Notes: generated by a model not told the origin, from the sequence alone. Counted from the first letter of the stretch, positions 27,295 to 36,762 are shown. The stretch: DNA of 64,000 nucleotides from Sphingomonas corticis (GCF_012035195.1 NZ_JAAVJH010000008.1:1-64000); one strand, 5' to 3'. Numbers and translations are program-made.

Positions 27295-27376
27295 CTCCGG
27301 CCCGTTCCTCTATTATTCCGGCCGCCGTTTGGTGCCGCCGCCGCTACGCGCGTTCCTGGACTTCATCCGCGAGTAG
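27290..27376 (+). pseudogene. C-terminal remnant of a LysR-type regulator
   Basis: The plus strand reads GPFLYYSGRRLVPPPLRAFL followed by DFIRE and TAG at 27374-27376. This is the typical last 25-30 residues of LysR-family regulators (FYLYYPSRRQxPxALRAFxDFxR). No DNA-binding or effector domain precedes it. Together with the truncated aldo/keto reductase it marks a deletion joining two genes near 27290. Confidence 0.65.
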
Positions 27377-27425
27377 CGCTCGGCACAACGATGGCCCGGT
27401 GGCGTTGAGGCCGCCGGAGGTATGG

Positions 27426-27917
27426 ATGACCGAAGACGATGAACGCTGGATGCGCCGCGCGATCGAGATTGCCCGGTCCAAGGGTTCGGACCCGTCCACC
27501 TCGCCGCTCGGGTCGGTGATCGTCCTGGATGGCAGGGAGATCGCAGGCGAGCGCAACCAGACGGAGGAATTGCCCGACGCCACCGCCCATGCCGAGATGA
27601 TGGCGATCCGCCGCGCGTGCGAGGGGATCGGCGAGCTCGAATTGCGCGGGGCGACGCTCTATTCGACGCTCCAGCCGTGCGGCATGTGCACGATGGCGTC
27701 GATCTGGTCGAAGGTCGGCCGCGTCGTCTACGGCGCGGGGCGCGACGACGTGCACGCCATGTATTTCGAGGCGCGCCACGTCGACACGCTGTCGTTCATC
27801 GCCGACGCCTATCGCGACGACATCGTGATCGAGGGCGGCGTCCTGCGGGACGAATGCGCCGTGCTCTACTACCCGCCGGACGCGGACCTGCCGGCGGAGG
27901 AACAGGCGAACCTGTAA
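27426..27917 (+). CDS. CMP/dCMP-type nucleoside deaminase
   Basis: This 163-residue zinc deaminase of the cytidine/guanine/tRNA-adenosine deaminase superfamily has the catalytic HAE (ATAHAEMMAIRRAC) and the zinc PCxxC (TLQPCGMCTMASIW) in order. The C-terminal part (IADAYRDDIVIEGGVLRDEC) resembles guanine deaminase-like enzymes more than TadA. The ATG at 27426 is chosen because GGAGG lies five bases upstream; another ATG at 27422 is out of frame. The stop overlaps the next gene by one base. Confidence 0.85.
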   Translation: MTEDDERWMRRAIEIARSKGSDPSTSPLGSVIVLDGREIAGERNQTEELPDATAHAEMMAIRRACEGIGELELRGATLYSTLQPCGMCTMASIWSKVGRVVYGAGRDDVHAMYFEARHVDTLSFIADAYRDDIVIEGGVLRDECAVLYYPPDADLPAEEQANL

Positions 27918-28117
27918 TGACGGAGCGAGGGATGATCGACATCAACACGGCCACGGCGGACGAGATTGACGCGGTGCCGCAGCTGAGCGGACATGGGTTC
28001 GAGGTGGTTCGCTACCGCCAAGAGCGTGGCCGGTTCGACGACGTGCGACAGCTGGAGGAGGTGCCGGGCCTCGCCGGCAAGATCGACGGGGTGAAGCAGG
28101 CGGTGCGCGCCGGCTGA
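27917..28117 (+). CDS. Small helix-hairpin-helix protein
   Basis: The product has 66 residues, or 61 from ATG 27932, which has a better ribosome site (GGAGCGAGGG). It consists of one helix-hairpin-helix unit of the ComEA/SLBB-associated type: MIDINTATADEIDAVPQLSG then RQLEEVPGLAGKIDGVKQAV. Such domains bind DNA non-specifically. No signal peptide is present, so a free cytosolic role is likely. It is translationally coupled to the deaminase gene. Confidence 0.75.
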   Translation: MTERGMIDINTATADEIDAVPQLSGHGFEVVRYRQERGRFDDVRQLEEVPGLAGKIDGVKQAVRAG

Positions 28118-28145
28118 ACCGCGGGTGGGGCCTCGGCGACGCTCG

Positions 28146-28628
28146 TCACCACGGGCCGAACGCGGTGGCGCCCGTGCGGTATTCGGCGAGCCGGCGCCCG
28201 GTGGCGGGGCCGACGTCCGGTGTCGCTTCGGCCGCGAACCAGCGCGCCTCCGCGATCTCGAAGCCGTCGCCCCGCGGCGCCACGTTGCCGTCCGCCCGTG
28301 CGACATAGACCACCACCTGATCGTCCTTGAACTGCGACCGGTTGTGGAACACGCCGTGCAGCCGGACGATGGCGGCGTCGGCGCCGGTCTCCTCGCGGAC
28401 CTCGCGCCGCGCGGCGGCCTCGGTCGCCTCCCATTTCCTCACGCCGCCGCCGGGCAGGTGCCACTGGTCGATATAGGTATGGCGTACCAGCAGGATGCGG
28501 CCCATGCCGTCCTCCACGATCGCGCGGACGCCCAGGGTGCGGGGGCGCCGGACGCGCCACCACAGCCGCGCGCCCCGGACCATCAGTCGATGCTGCCAAC
28601 CCAACGCGATCACCTCCTCATCCGCCAT
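28146..28628 (-). CDS. NUDIX hydrolase
   Basis: The 160-residue protein has a complete Nudix box, spanning GGGVRKWEATEAAARREV and REETGAD (the pattern GX5EX7REUXEEXGU), which binds the metal and cleaves a nucleoside-diphosphate-linked substrate. Upstream features are the TLGVRAIVEDGMGRILLVRH strand and the DQWHLPGG segment. The start at 28628 removes a non-homologous stretch present from ATG 28709. The substrate cannot be deduced. It is divergent from the TPR-SPOR gene. Confidence 0.86.
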   Translation of the reverse strand: MADEEVIALGWQHRLMVRGARLWWRVRRPRTLGVRAIVEDGMGRILLVRHTYIDQWHLPGGGVRKWEATEAAARREVREETGADAAIVRLHGVFHNRSQFKDDQVVVYVARADGNVAPRGDGFEIAEARWFAAEATPDVGPATGRRLAEYRTGATAFGPW

Positions 28629-28747
28629 AGGGCCGTTCCCGCTTCGGCGGAACCGGCTCGCTTCATCGTCGCCCGGGCTCGGTTCGCCGCAGGGTGCCGG
28701 CCGCATCATTGGCGGTTCAGCCGCGCTGGGGTTTAGCGGTCGCGCCG

Positions 28748-30799
28748 ATGTCCCGCTTTCTCCTTTTCTCCGTGCCGCTGCTGCTGACCGGCACGGCGCT
28801 CGCCGCTCCCGCCGCAGCGCAGACCTACGCCGCGCCGACGCGCACCGACGCCGACCGCCTGGCCGATGCGGTGCGGCGCGTCGGTGCCTCGCCGCGCGAC
28901 CTGTCCGCGCTGGTGGAGGCGGGCGAGCTGTCGATCAAGGTGGGCGATGCCACCGCCGCGGCCGCCTTCTTCAAGCGCGCGGAGCAGGTTGATCCGAACA
29001 ACGGCCGCGTGAAGGCGGGCATCGCGCGCATCCTCGTCGCGGGCGAGCATCCCGGCGAGGCGCTGCGCTACTTCGACCAGGCGGCACGCACCGGGCTGTC
29101 GATGGCGCCCTACGCGGGCGACCGCGGCCTCGCCTACGACCTGACGGGCGAGCAGGAGCGGGCGCAGCGCGACTATCGCCTGGCGTTGAAGCAAGGCGAC
29201 GATGACGAGATCCGGCGCCGCTACGCGCTGTCGCTCGGCATCGCCGGGCGCAAGGACGACGCGCTGAAGGAGATCGACGCGCTGCTGCGCCGCAGCGACC
29301 GCGGCGCGTGGCGCGCGCGTGCCTTTATCCTGGCGATGAACGGCGACGTGCCGGGCGCGAACAAGATCGCCACCAGCATGATGCCGGGAATGGCCAGCGG
29401 CCTCTCCGCCTTCTTCCAGCGTCTGCCCGCGCTGGCCCCGGTGGACCGCGCCTTCGCCGTGCACTTCGGCGAGGTCGCGCCCACACCGGCACGGCTGGCC
29501 GACGCGCGGCTGGCGCCCCCGTTGTCCGCGCTCGGGGCCGATCCGGACGCGCCGCGCCCGACGCAGGTGGCCACGGTCGCCTCCGCGCCCGCGCCGGTCC
29601 AGGTGGCGCGTAACGAGCGCCGCGATCCGCCCCGCACGACGACGCGTGAGAGCCGTCGCGACCGCGAGCGTGGCCGCGTGCTCGGCGGGCCCGTGGTGAC
29701 GGGGCGGCCGCTGCCGGGCGGCGGCGTCGCGCCGGTCGCGACCCCGCCCGTCAGCGCTTCCGTGGCCGCTGTCGCGGCCACCTCCCCGGCCGTCGCGCCG
29801 ACGGCGACCTCCGTGGCGGCGCCCGTTGCGACGACGACGCCCGCGCCCGCCATCACTCGGCCGACGACGTCGGTCGCCGCGGCCTCGCCGGTGTATCCGG
29901 CTCCGACATCGTCGACGCCTCGACCCGCCGCCGCCAACGTGCCCACCGGCGTCGCGGCGACGCCGCCCGCCACCGCGCCCGCCTCCTCCACGCCGGCGGC
30001 GCCGGCGACGGTCGCGAGCCGCCCGGTCGCGCCGATGGTGGCCAGCGCCACGCCGATCCCCGGCGTCGTGCCCGCGGTGACGACCCGCCCCGCCACGCCC
30101 GCACCCATCGTTGCCGCGACCCGTTCCGCGCCGCAGCCGGCCATCGCCGCCGCGCGTCCGGTGACGCAGCCGGCCAATGCCGCCCCCGCACCGCCCCGCG
30201 GCGACGCGGACGAGATCCTGGCGCGCATCGTCGCCGGCATCAGGATCCCCGAGTCGGAGCTTGCCAGGGCGCCCGCCCGGCCCGCCGCCCCGGGTTCCGC
30301 CGCCACGCTCGATCGCGCCGCGCGCCAGGCCGAGCGCAACGTCGCGGCGCAGCGCGGCACGCAACGGTCGCCGGTCCGCGCCGCCGAGGCGGAGGACACG
30401 CCCGCCCGGCCGACCGCCGCCGAGCGCCGCGCCAAGGCGGCGGCGGATCGCAAGGCGAAGCAGGAGGCCGCGGAGAAGAAGGCATTGGCCGACAAGGCAG
30501 CGGCGGAGAAGAAGGCGGCGAAGGCCGATCCGGTGCGCTACTGGGTGCAGGTGGCGGGCGGCGCGAACCAGGGCGACCTCGGCCGCGCCTGGGCCGACGC
30601 GAAGAAGAAGGCGCCGGCGCTCGCCGGCAAGACGGCCTACACGACGCCGCTGCGCGCCACCAACCGCGTCGTCACCGGCCCGTTCAAGAGCGAGGCGGAA
30701 GCGCGCGCGATGGTCAACACGCTGTCGAAGCAGGGTCTGTCCGCCTTCTCCTTCACCAGCGCCGCAGGGCAGAAGATGACCCGGCTCGGCGAGAAGTGA
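28748..30799 (+). CDS. TPR and SPOR domain periplasmic/envelope protein
   Basis: This 683-residue protein starts with a signal peptide ([20 protein letters not shown]). TPR repeats cover about residues 40-230 ([40 protein letters not shown]). A very long Ala/Pro/Thr/Val low-complexity region spans about 290-520, then a charged coiled-coil-like stretch of Lys/Ala/Glu. A C-terminal SPOR domain ([20 protein letters not shown] and [19 protein letters not shown]) binds denuded septal peptidoglycan in known cases. A cell-division or envelope role is inferred. Its stop overlaps the dGTPase GTG by four bases. Confidence 0.85.
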   Translation: MSRFLLFSVPLLLTGTALAAPAAAQTYAAPTRTDADRLADAVRRVGASPRDLSALVEAGELSIKVGDATAAAAFFKRAEQVDPNNGRVKAGIARILVAGEHPGEALRYFDQAARTGLSMAPYAGDRGLAYDLTGEQERAQRDYRLALKQGDDDEIRRRYALSLGIAGRKDDALKEIDALLRRSDRGAWRARAFILAMNGDVPGANKIATSMMPGMASGLSAFFQRLPALAPVDRAFAVHFGEVAPTPARLADARLAPPLSALGADPDAPRPTQVATVASAPAPVQVARNERRDPPRTTTRESRRDRERGRVLGGPVVTGRPLPGGGVAPVATPPVSASVAAVAATSPAVAPTATSVAAPVATTTPAPAITRPTTSVAAASPVYPAPTSSTPRPAAANVPTGVAATPPATAPASSTPAAPATVASRPVAPMVASATPIPGVVPAVTTRPATPAPIVAATRSAPQPAIAAARPVTQPANAAPAPPRGDADEILARIVAGIRIPESELARAPARPAAPGSAATLDRAARQAERNVAAQRGTQRSPVRAAEAEDTPARPTAAERRAKAAADRKAKQEAAEKKALADKAAAEKKAAKADPVRYWVQVAGGANQGDLGRAWADAKKKAPALAGKTAYTTPLRATNRVVTGPFKSEAEARAMVNTLSKQGLSAFSFTSAAGQKMTRLGEK

Positions 30800-31971
30800 G
30801 CGCCGCCCCCTATGCGGCGGACCCGGCGCGAAGCCGCGGCCGGCTGCACGACGAGCCCGGCGGCGAGCAGCGCGGGCCGCGCGACTGTTTCCAGCGTGAC
30901 CGCGACCGTATCGTCCATTCGATCAGCTTCCGTCGGCTGCGCCACAAGACTCAGGTCTTCCTGGCGCCCGACGGCGACCATTTCCGCGTCCGCCTGACCC
31001 ACAGCCTGGAAGTGGCGCAGATCGGCCGCACGATCGCGCGCGCGCTGGGCCTGAACGAGGATCTGACCGAGGCGTTGTGCCTGGCGCACGACATCGGCCA
31101 CCCGCCGTTCGGCCACGCGGGCGAGGACGCGCTGAAGGCGGCGATGGGCGAGCGGGGGGCGGACGCCGGCGGGTTCGACCACAACGGCCACACGCTGCGC
31201 ACGCTGATGCGGATCGAGCGGCCCTACCCGCGCTGGCCGGGGCTGAACCTGACGTGGGAGACGCTGGAGGGACTGGCCAAGCACAACGGGCCGTGCGCCG
31301 CGCCGCCATGGGCGCTGGCGGCGGCGGACGCGGAAGCGGCGCTGGCGCTGCACAGCTGGCCCTCGCTGGAGGCGCAGGTCGCGGCGCTAGCGGACGACAT
31401 CGCCTATGACAACCACGACATCGACGACGGCGTGCGCGCCGGGCTGCTGACGCTGGAGCAGATCCAGGCGGTGCCGCTGGTGGCGCGCGGCTGGGCCGAC
31501 GTGCGCACGCGCTTCAGCGACTGTGCGCCGGCGATGCTGCGCGGCGAGCTGGTGCGCACGCAGATCGGCGCGATGGTGAACGACCTGATCGCCGATTCGC
31601 GCGCGCGGCTGGCGGCGTCGGGCGTCCGGAGCGTCGACGACGTGCGCGCCGCCGGCCGCGCGCTGATCGGTTTCTCCGATGCGATGGCGGGGGAGGAGCG
31701 CGTGCTGAAGCGCTTCATGTACGCCAACCTGTACCACCATCCGCGCCAGCTGGAGGCGGCGGCGGCGGCGCAGGAGGTGGTGGCCGGCCTCTTCGCCGCC
31801 TATCGCGCCGACCCCGCCCTCCTGCCCGAGGAGTGGCGTGCCCGCCTGCCCGCGGAGGAGCCGTGGGTGAGCCGCCACGTCGCCGACTTCATCGCCGGCA
31901 TGACCGACCGTTATGCCGTAGCGCGCTATCGCGAGGTGGTGGGGCCGATCACGCTGCCCGACGGCTTCTGA
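30796..31971 (+). CDS. dgt: dGTP triphosphohydrolase
   Basis: This 391-residue HD-superfamily enzyme converts dNTPs (classically dGTP) to the nucleoside and triphosphate. The conserved blocks are in order: [20 protein letters not shown], the metal-binding His in [13 protein letters not shown], the HD dyad in [19 protein letters not shown], and the second-half Asp ([15 protein letters not shown]). It starts at GTG 30796 within the stop of the TPR-SPOR gene. This tandem with a SPOR gene is common in sphingomonads as far as I recall. A role in nucleotide-pool control is known for the family. Confidence 0.93.
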   Translation: MSAAPYAADPARSRGRLHDEPGGEQRGPRDCFQRDRDRIVHSISFRRLRHKTQVFLAPDGDHFRVRLTHSLEVAQIGRTIARALGLNEDLTEALCLAHDIGHPPFGHAGEDALKAAMGERGADAGGFDHNGHTLRTLMRIERPYPRWPGLNLTWETLEGLAKHNGPCAAPPWALAAADAEAALALHSWPSLEAQVAALADDIAYDNHDIDDGVRAGLLTLEQIQAVPLVARGWADVRTRFSDCAPAMLRGELVRTQIGAMVNDLIADSRARLAASGVRSVDDVRAAGRALIGFSDAMAGEERVLKRFMYANLYHHPRQLEAAAAAQEVVAGLFAAYRADPALLPEEWRARLPAEEPWVSRHVADFIAGMTDRYAVARYREVVGPITLPDGF

Positions 31972-31989
31972 ACGACGGCGTCCGCCCTC

Positions 31990-32670
31990 CTAACCGCGAG
32001 GACCGAAGCGCGCGACCAGCTCGTAGGCGTCGGCGACGAACGCCTGCCGCACCAGCGTCACCAGCCGCCCGGCGCGCCACGTGCGGCGCGCGACGCACAG
32101 GAGCGGCGCTCCCTTCGCCACGCCCAGCGTCGTCGCCTCCGCGGCCGTGGCGGCGGCGGCGGTGATGCGGGTTTCCGCCTCGCTCCACGGCACGTGTGCC
32201 AGCAGCCACGCGCCGGGCGACTGCCGCGCGAAATCCGCCGTCTCGATTCCTGGCGCTACCGCGGCCGCGACCAGCCGGTGCTCCGCCGCCAGCGGCCGGC
32301 CGTCGGCCGTATGCACGCCGTCCAGCTCCAGCATGGCGCTCTGCGAAGCGTCGGCCGCGCGCAAGGTGCGGCCGAGCAGGCGATAGGCGTAGGCCTGCCC
32401 GCGCGCCGCGACTTCCGCGGCGAGGTCGGGAATGTCGAGCACCATCGAATGCGCGCGTGGCCGGGCGACGAAGGTGCCCGCCTTGCGCCGCCGCTCGATC
32501 AGCCCGGCGGCGGCGAGCGGCGACAGCGCCTTGTGCACGGTCATGCGCGCGCAGCCGTAATGCGCCATCAGCGCCTGCTCGGTCGGCAGCCGGTCGCCCG
32601 GCGCCAGCTCGCCGGACAGGATGCGCGTCTCGAAATCGGTGCGGATCCGGTCGTGGAGCGTCCCGTTCAC
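31990..32670 (-). CDS. hutC: Histidine utilisation repressor HutC (GntR family)
   Basis: This 226-residue repressor has an N-terminal GntR-type winged helix (LPTEQALMAHYGCARMTVHK) and a C-terminal UTRA ligand domain (AAEHRLVAAAVAPGIETADF, ending RQAFVADAYELVARFG). In known systems HutC senses urocanate and controls the hut genes. It starts at GTG 32670 inside the hutF stop (GTGA overlap), so hutF and hutC form one transcript that HutC probably represses through the palindrome at 34035-34046. Confidence 0.88.
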   Translation of the reverse strand: MNGTLHDRIRTDFETRILSGELAPGDRLPTEQALMAHYGCARMTVHKALSPLAAAGLIERRRKAGTFVARPRAHSMVLDIPDLAAEVAARGQAYAYRLLGRTLRAADASQSAMLELDGVHTADGRPLAAEHRLVAAAVAPGIETADFARQSPGAWLLAHVPWSEAETRITAAAATAAEATTLGVAKGAPLLCVARRTWRAGRLVTLVRQAFVADAYELVARFGPRG

Positions 32671-34028
32671 GCCAGCAGCCGCCCGATGACGCGCGCGTAG
32701 CGCGCGCGGATCGCGTCGCGCGCGACGTGGCGGCCGCCGCTCACCCACTCGCGTCCGGCGCGCCACACGCGGTCGATCCCCGCGCGCCCGGCGGCGAAGA
32801 CCAGCGCGTCGAGCAGCGCGTCGTCGCGCCGGCCGAGGAGCGAGGGGTGCGAGAGGTCGAGCGCCACCGCGTCGAACGCCGCCCCCTCCGCCAGTCCCGT
32901 GGCGACGCCCAGCGCCTGCGCCCCGCCCGCCACCGCCCCGGCATGGAGCGCCGCCCCGGTCGCGCCGCCTGCGCCGTCCGCCAGCACGTTGCGCGCGCGC
33001 AGCGACAGCCGCTGGCCATATTCCAGCAGCCGCAGCTCTTCCGTGGCGTCGATCAGCACATTCGAATCGCTTCCGACACCGAACCGCCCGCCGGCGGCGC
33101 GGAACGCAGCGGCGGGGAACAGGCCGTCGCCCAGGTTCGCCTCCGTCACCGGGCACAAGCCCACGACCGCGCCCGCGCGCACGATGCCGCCCGCCTCCGC
33201 GGGCGTGACGTGGGTGGCGTGGACCAGACACCAGTGCGAACCGACGTCGACATGGTCGAGCAGCCATTCCACCGGGCGCCGGCCCGACCAGGCGAGGCAG
33301 TCGTCCACCTCGCGCTGCTGTTCGGCGACGTGGATATGGATCGGCGCCTCGCCGGCAAGCGCGACCAGCGGCGGCAGGTCGTCCGGCGCAGCGGCGCGCA
33401 GGCTGTGCGGAGCGATGCCGACGACGGCATCGCGCAGCGGGGCGACGGCGGCGCGGCTGCCCTCCACCAGCCGGGCGAAGCCGTCGCGGTCGCTGACGAA
33501 GCGGCGCTGCTGCGGCAGCGGCGGGCGTGCGCCGAAGCCGGACCAGGCGTAGAACACCGGCAGCAGCGTCAGGCCGATCCCGCTCGTCTCCGCCGCCTGC
33601 GCGATCGCCGCCGCCATCTCCGCGGGCGCGTCGTAGCCGCGGCCGTCGGGCGCGTGGTGCAGATAGTGGAACTCGCCGACGCGGGTGAAGCCGGTCTCCA
33701 GCATCTCCATGTAGGCGAGCGCGGCGATGGCGGCGACGTCGTCGGGCGTCAGCCGGTCGAGGAAGCGGTACATCACCTCCCGCCACGTCCAGAAGCCGTC
33801 ATCCCCGGCGCCGCGCCCCTCCGCCAGCCCTGCCATCGCGCGCTGGAAGGCGTGGCTGTGCAGGTTGGGCAGGCCGGGGATCAGGCAGGCGGCGTACCGG
33901 TCTCCAGGCTGTGCGGCGGCGCCCGTCGCGATCGCGGCGATGCGCCCGCCGCGCACCGCCACGCGCACGTCGCGGCGCCAGCCGCCGGGCAGCCGCGCCG
34001 CGCCGGCGAAGAGGGTGAGATCGGCCAT
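32667..34028 (-). CDS. hutF: Formimidoylglutamate deiminase
   Basis: This 453-residue amidohydrolase of the five-step histidine degradation route converts N-formimino-L-glutamate to N-formyl-L-glutamate and ammonia. Visible marks are the metal HxH in IPGLPNLHSHAFQRAMAGL, the region GVGEFHYLHH-type (TRVGEFHYLHHAPDG), the catalytic His in IHIHVAEQQREVDDC, LVHATHV, and the metal Asp in GVGSDSNVLID. The start at 34028 has AAAAGG upstream; alternative ATGs at 34046 and 34064 overlap the palindromic operator. hutH, hutU, hutI and hutG are not in the window. Confidence 0.93.
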   Translation of the reverse strand: MADLTLFAGAARLPGGWRRDVRVAVRGGRIAAIATGAAAQPGDRYAACLIPGLPNLHSHAFQRAMAGLAEGRGAGDDGFWTWREVMYRFLDRLTPDDVAAIAALAYMEMLETGFTRVGEFHYLHHAPDGRGYDAPAEMAAAIAQAAETSGIGLTLLPVFYAWSGFGARPPLPQQRRFVSDRDGFARLVEGSRAAVAPLRDAVVGIAPHSLRAAAPDDLPPLVALAGEAPIHIHVAEQQREVDDCLAWSGRRPVEWLLDHVDVGSHWCLVHATHVTPAEAGGIVRAGAVVGLCPVTEANLGDGLFPAAAFRAAGGRFGVGSDSNVLIDATEELRLLEYGQRLSLRARNVLADGAGGATGAALHAGAVAGGAQALGVATGLAEGAAFDAVALDLSHPSLLGRRDDALLDALVFAAGRAGIDRVWRAGREWVSGGRHVARDAIRARYARVIGRLLA

Positions 34029-34034
34029 CGCCTT

Positions 34035-34046
34035 TTGTCTAGACAT
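34035..34046. promoter_or_regulatory. Candidate HutC operator
   Basis: The sequence TTGTCTAGACAT contains a perfect 10-bp palindrome TGTCTAGACA (34036-34045) seven bases upstream of the hutF ATG. Known HutC operators are palindromes of the form TTGTnTAnACAA, so the match is close. Its overlap with the untranslated leader would let a bound repressor block RNA polymerase. Confidence 0.65.
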
Positions 34047-34093
34047 GAGCGTCCGGCGGCACAACGCGCCGTCCGGCGCCGGACGCGAAACGA

Positions 34094-34118
34094 GGCCCCC
34101 GCCGGGTGGGCGAGGGCC
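34094..34118 (-). terminator. Hairpin terminator of the DUF4136 gene
   Basis: A 10-bp stem (34109-34118 with 34094-34103, one G-U pair) with a five-base loop lies 26 bases after the stop of the minus-strand lipoprotein gene. It is followed in the direction of transcription by TCGTTTCG. It fits a GC-rich intrinsic terminator with a short T run. Confidence 0.55.
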
Positions 34119-34143
34119 CCGCTGCTCGTTCGACCTTGGCCGC

Positions 34144-34740
34144 TTACGGCTTGGGCAGGCGCACCGTCGGGCCGATATTGTCCACCACCGCGCGCGCGTT
34201 GAAGGCGCGGACGTTGCCGCGTTCCGGCGTGCCCTTGAACATCACCACCTCGGCCGACGCCTCGTATCGGTCGACAGTGCGGATGTCGGCGCCGCCGCCC
34301 CAGCCGCCCCACGGGCCGCCCCAGAACGGATCCCACGCGCGATAGCCGAAGCCGCGCCCGTAGAAGCCCCAGCGTGGACCCCAGAGGCCGCCGCCGAACC
34401 CGCCGAAACCAGGACCCCAGGCGCCAGGCGTCGAGTAGGTGCGCGCCTGGCGATCGGTGTCGCGGTCGGCCATGACGAAATAGTCGAAGCCGTTCTGCAG
34501 CGTCAGTTCCGCCGCGCGGAACAGCAGATAGCGTTCCACCACGTCGCGGTCGGTAACGGTGTTGCCCGCGAAGGTGACGCGGTAGCGGTTCGGCTCGATG
34601 CGAAGGTCGCTGTAGCCGGTGCGATAGAAGCCCGATCCGGTCGCCGGGCGATACGTCGTCTCCGTCGCGCAGGCCGCGACGAGCATCGTGCTGGCCGCCA
34701 AGGCTGCGACAACCGCCTTGCGACCCAAGTTCCTCAACAT
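34144..34740 (-). CDS. DUF4136-type lipoprotein
   Basis: This 198-residue lipoprotein has a signal with lipobox (STMLVAAC) followed by ATETTYRP. The body has a beta-rich segment (YRVTFAGNTVTDRDVVERYL, LLFRAAELTLQNGFDYFVMA) and a central Gly/Trp-rich low-complexity stretch at about residues 110-150 with repeated GW, GF and GP units. The closing region (RAFNARAVVDNIGPTVRL) is typical of DUF4136-like proteins with unknown function. The ATG at 34740 is preceded by GGAGAA. It probably resides at the outer membrane. Confidence 0.72.
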   Translation of the reverse strand: MLRNLGRKAVVAALAASTMLVAACATETTYRPATGSGFYRTGYSDLRIEPNRYRVTFAGNTVTDRDVVERYLLFRAAELTLQNGFDYFVMADRDTDRQARTYSTPGAWGPGFGGFGGGLWGPRWGFYGRGFGYRAWDPFWGGPWGGWGGGADIRTVDRYEASAEVVMFKGTPERGNVRAFNARAVVDNIGPTVRLPKP

Positions 34741-34854
34741 GCTGCCATTCTCCGAACATGCCGCGAACACGGCATGGCGTGCGCGTAGCTGACCCGAGTG
34801 GAACGTGCGATGAACGGAATGGGTCCGGCGACGACATGCGCGCGGGAAAGACGG

Positions 34855-34929
34855 TGGCTCCCTGAGTAGGATTCGAACCTACGGCCGCTCGATTAACAGT
34901 CGAGAGCTCTACCGCTGAGCTATCAGGGA
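34855..34929 (-). tRNA. tRNA-Asn (anticodon GTT)
   Basis: Read on the minus strand the 75-base gene folds as a tRNA. The acceptor stem is TCCCTGA/TCAGGGA, the D arm has AGCTCAGCGGTAGAGC, and the anticodon stem CTCGA/TCGAG encloses CTGTTAA with anticodon GTT. The T arm contains GGTTCGAATCC, the discriminator base is G, and CCA is encoded. Its 3' end lies 115 bases upstream of the DUF4136 start. No integrase or duplicated end was seen nearby. Confidence 0.97.
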
Positions 34930-34987
34930 ATGCCGTCGCGGAAGCGCGCTCTATAAGGGTGTCGCCGCGCTGCGCAACCCCAAACTT

Positions 34988-35767
34988 CTACGCGAGAAAC
35001 TGCTCCATCGTGATGCGGTCGTCCAGCGCGTGATCGGGATCGAACAGCAGCGTCAGCTCGCGCGAGCGGTCGACCGCGATCGAGACCTCCGCCACCTCGC
35101 GCACCTCGCGCTGGTCCGCCACGGCGGACACGGGGCGCTTGCCCGCGTCCAGCACGCGCAGCGTCACGCGCGCGCGATCGGGCAGGATCGCGCCGCGCCA
35201 GCGCCGCGGGCGGAACGCGCTGATCGGGGTCAGCGTGACCAGGTTGGAGGCGAGCGGCAGGATCGGCCCGTTGGCGGACAGATTGTAGGCGGTGGACCCC
35301 GCCGGCGTGGCGACCAGAATGCCGTCGCACGACAGCTCGTCCAGCACGATGCGGTCGTTGACCTTCACCTCCAGCTTGGCGGTCTGCCGCGTCTCGCGCA
35401 GCAGCGACACCTCGTTGATCGCGGGCAGCGTGTGGATGCGGCCGTCGGCGCCCGTCGCCGTCATCGTCAGCGGCGCGACCTTGAACGCCTTGGCGCGGCG
35501 CAGCCGCTCGTCCAGGCCATGGCGGCGCCACTCGTTCATCAGGAAGCCAACGGTGCCCAGGTTCATGCCGAACACCGGCACGATCGGCCCGCGCCGTTCC
35601 AGCAGCGTGTGCAGCGTCTGCAGCATGAAGCCGTCGCCGCCCAGCGCGATCACCAGGTCCGCCTCGTCCAGCGGGCACCATTCCCAGGCGTCGGCCAGCT
35701 CCGCCCGCGCCGCCTGCGCCGGCGGCGTGGGCGAGGCGACCAGCGCCCGCCGCGCGTACTCGGTCAT
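34988..35767 (-). CDS. nadK: NAD kinase
   Basis: This 259-residue enzyme phosphorylates NAD to NADP. It has the GGDG motif (LVIALGGDGFMLQTLH), FGMNLGTVGFLMNEW, the NE motif in INEVSLLRE, and the substrate loop in DGILVATPAGSTAYNLSANG. The ATG overlaps the moaA stop by four bases (ATGA), so both are read from one transcript. The length is typical of proteobacterial NadK lacking extra domains. Confidence 0.95.
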   Translation of the reverse strand: MTEYARRALVASPTPPAQAARAELADAWEWCPLDEADLVIALGGDGFMLQTLHTLLERRGPIVPVFGMNLGTVGFLMNEWRRHGLDERLRRAKAFKVAPLTMTATGADGRIHTLPAINEVSLLRETRQTAKLEVKVNDRIVLDELSCDGILVATPAGSTAYNLSANGPILPLASNLVTLTPISAFRPRRWRGAILPDRARVTLRVLDAGKRPVSAVADQREVREVAEVSIAVDRSRELTLLFDPDHALDDRITMEQFLA

Positions 35768-36762
35768 CCGCCGGTGACGCTCATGTGGCGCGCCACCGCC
35801 GGCGCCGCGCCGGCCTCGATGCGGAAGTCGTGGCGCCGCGGCTTGGCCGCCAGCGCGTCCGCGATCGCGGCGTCCAGCGCGGGCACGCCGCCCTCGCGCA
35901 GCGCCGCCTTCAGGTCGCGGTGGTCGTCGTGGCCGAGGCAGGTGTACAGCCGCCCCTCGGTCGTCAACCGCACGCGATTGCAGCCGTCGCAGAAATTGGC
36001 GGTCAACGGCGAGATGAGGCCCAACCGCGTCGCGCCGCCGTCCACGCGCCAGTAGCGCGCCGGCCCGCCGGTGGTGGCGGCGTCGCGCGACAGGCGGTGG
36101 GTGCGCTCCAGCCGCTCCTTCACCGCGGTCAGCGGCAGGAAGCGGTCGGTACGATCCTCGTCGATCGCGCCCAGCGGCATCGTCTCGATCAGCGTCAGGT
36201 CGTGGCCTTCCGCCACGCACCAGTCGAGCATGGCGGCGATCTCGTCCTCGTTCAGGCCCTTCAGCGCGACCATGTTGATCTTGACGCGCAACCCCGCCGC
36301 CTTCGCCGCGGCGATGCCGCCCAGCACCTGCGCCACGTCGCCGTGGCGGGTGATGAAGCGGAAGCGGTCGGCGTCGCGGCTGTCCATGCTGACGTTCACG
36401 CGGCGCACGCCGGCATCGACCAGCGCGGGCGCGAACTGCGCCAGGCGCGTGCCGTTGGTGGTCAGCGTCAGCTCGTCCAGCCCGGCGCCGACGTGCCGGC
36501 CCAGTCGCTGCGTCAACTGCATTACGTCGCGCCGCACCAGCGGCTCGCCGCCAGACAGCCGCACCTTGCGGACGCCGCGCGCGACAAACCGCTCGGTGAT
36601 GACGGCCAGCTCCTCCAGCGTCGCGATCCTGTCGCGCGGCAGGAAGGTCATGTGCTCGGCCATGCAATAGCGGCAGCGCAGGTCGCAGCGGTCCGTCACC
36701 GACACGCGCAGGTACCGGATGGTGCGACCGAAGCCGTCGACCAGGGGAGCGTCGGACGCCAT
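35764..36762 (-). CDS. moaA: GTP 3',8-cyclase MoaA
   Basis: This 332-residue radical-SAM enzyme performs the first step of molybdenum cofactor synthesis, converting GTP to 3',8-cyclo-7,8-dihydro-GTP. It has the N-terminal CxxxCxxC cluster (TDRCDLRCRYCMAE), GGEP-type RLSGGEPLVRRD, and the C-terminal cluster Cys pair with its third Cys (FCDGCNRVRLTTEGRLYTCL). It ends in the required Gly-Gly (SVTGG). The start at 36762 matches the family; an in-frame ATG at 36801 adds an unlikely Pro/Arg leader. No other moa genes are in the window. Confidence 0.95.
   Translation of the reverse strand: MASDAPLVDGFGRTIRYLRVSVTDRCDLRCRYCMAEHMTFLPRDRIATLEELAVITERFVARGVRKVRLSGGEPLVRRDVMQLTQRLGRHVGAGLDELTLTTNGTRLAQFAPALVDAGVRRVNVSMDSRDADRFRFITRHGDVAQVLGGIAAAKAAGLRVKINMVALKGLNEDEIAAMLDWCVAEGHDLTLIETMPLGAIDEDRTDRFLPLTAVKERLERTHRLSRDAATTGGPARYWRVDGGATRLGLISPLTANFCDGCNRVRLTTEGRLYTCLGHDDHRDLKAALREGGVPALDAAIADALAAKPRRHDFRIEAGAAPAVARHMSVTGG

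Noticed and set aside
34855..34929. tRNA-Asn as an attachment site for an integrated element
   Set aside because: No integrase, no duplicated tRNA 3' end and no composition change were seen on either side.
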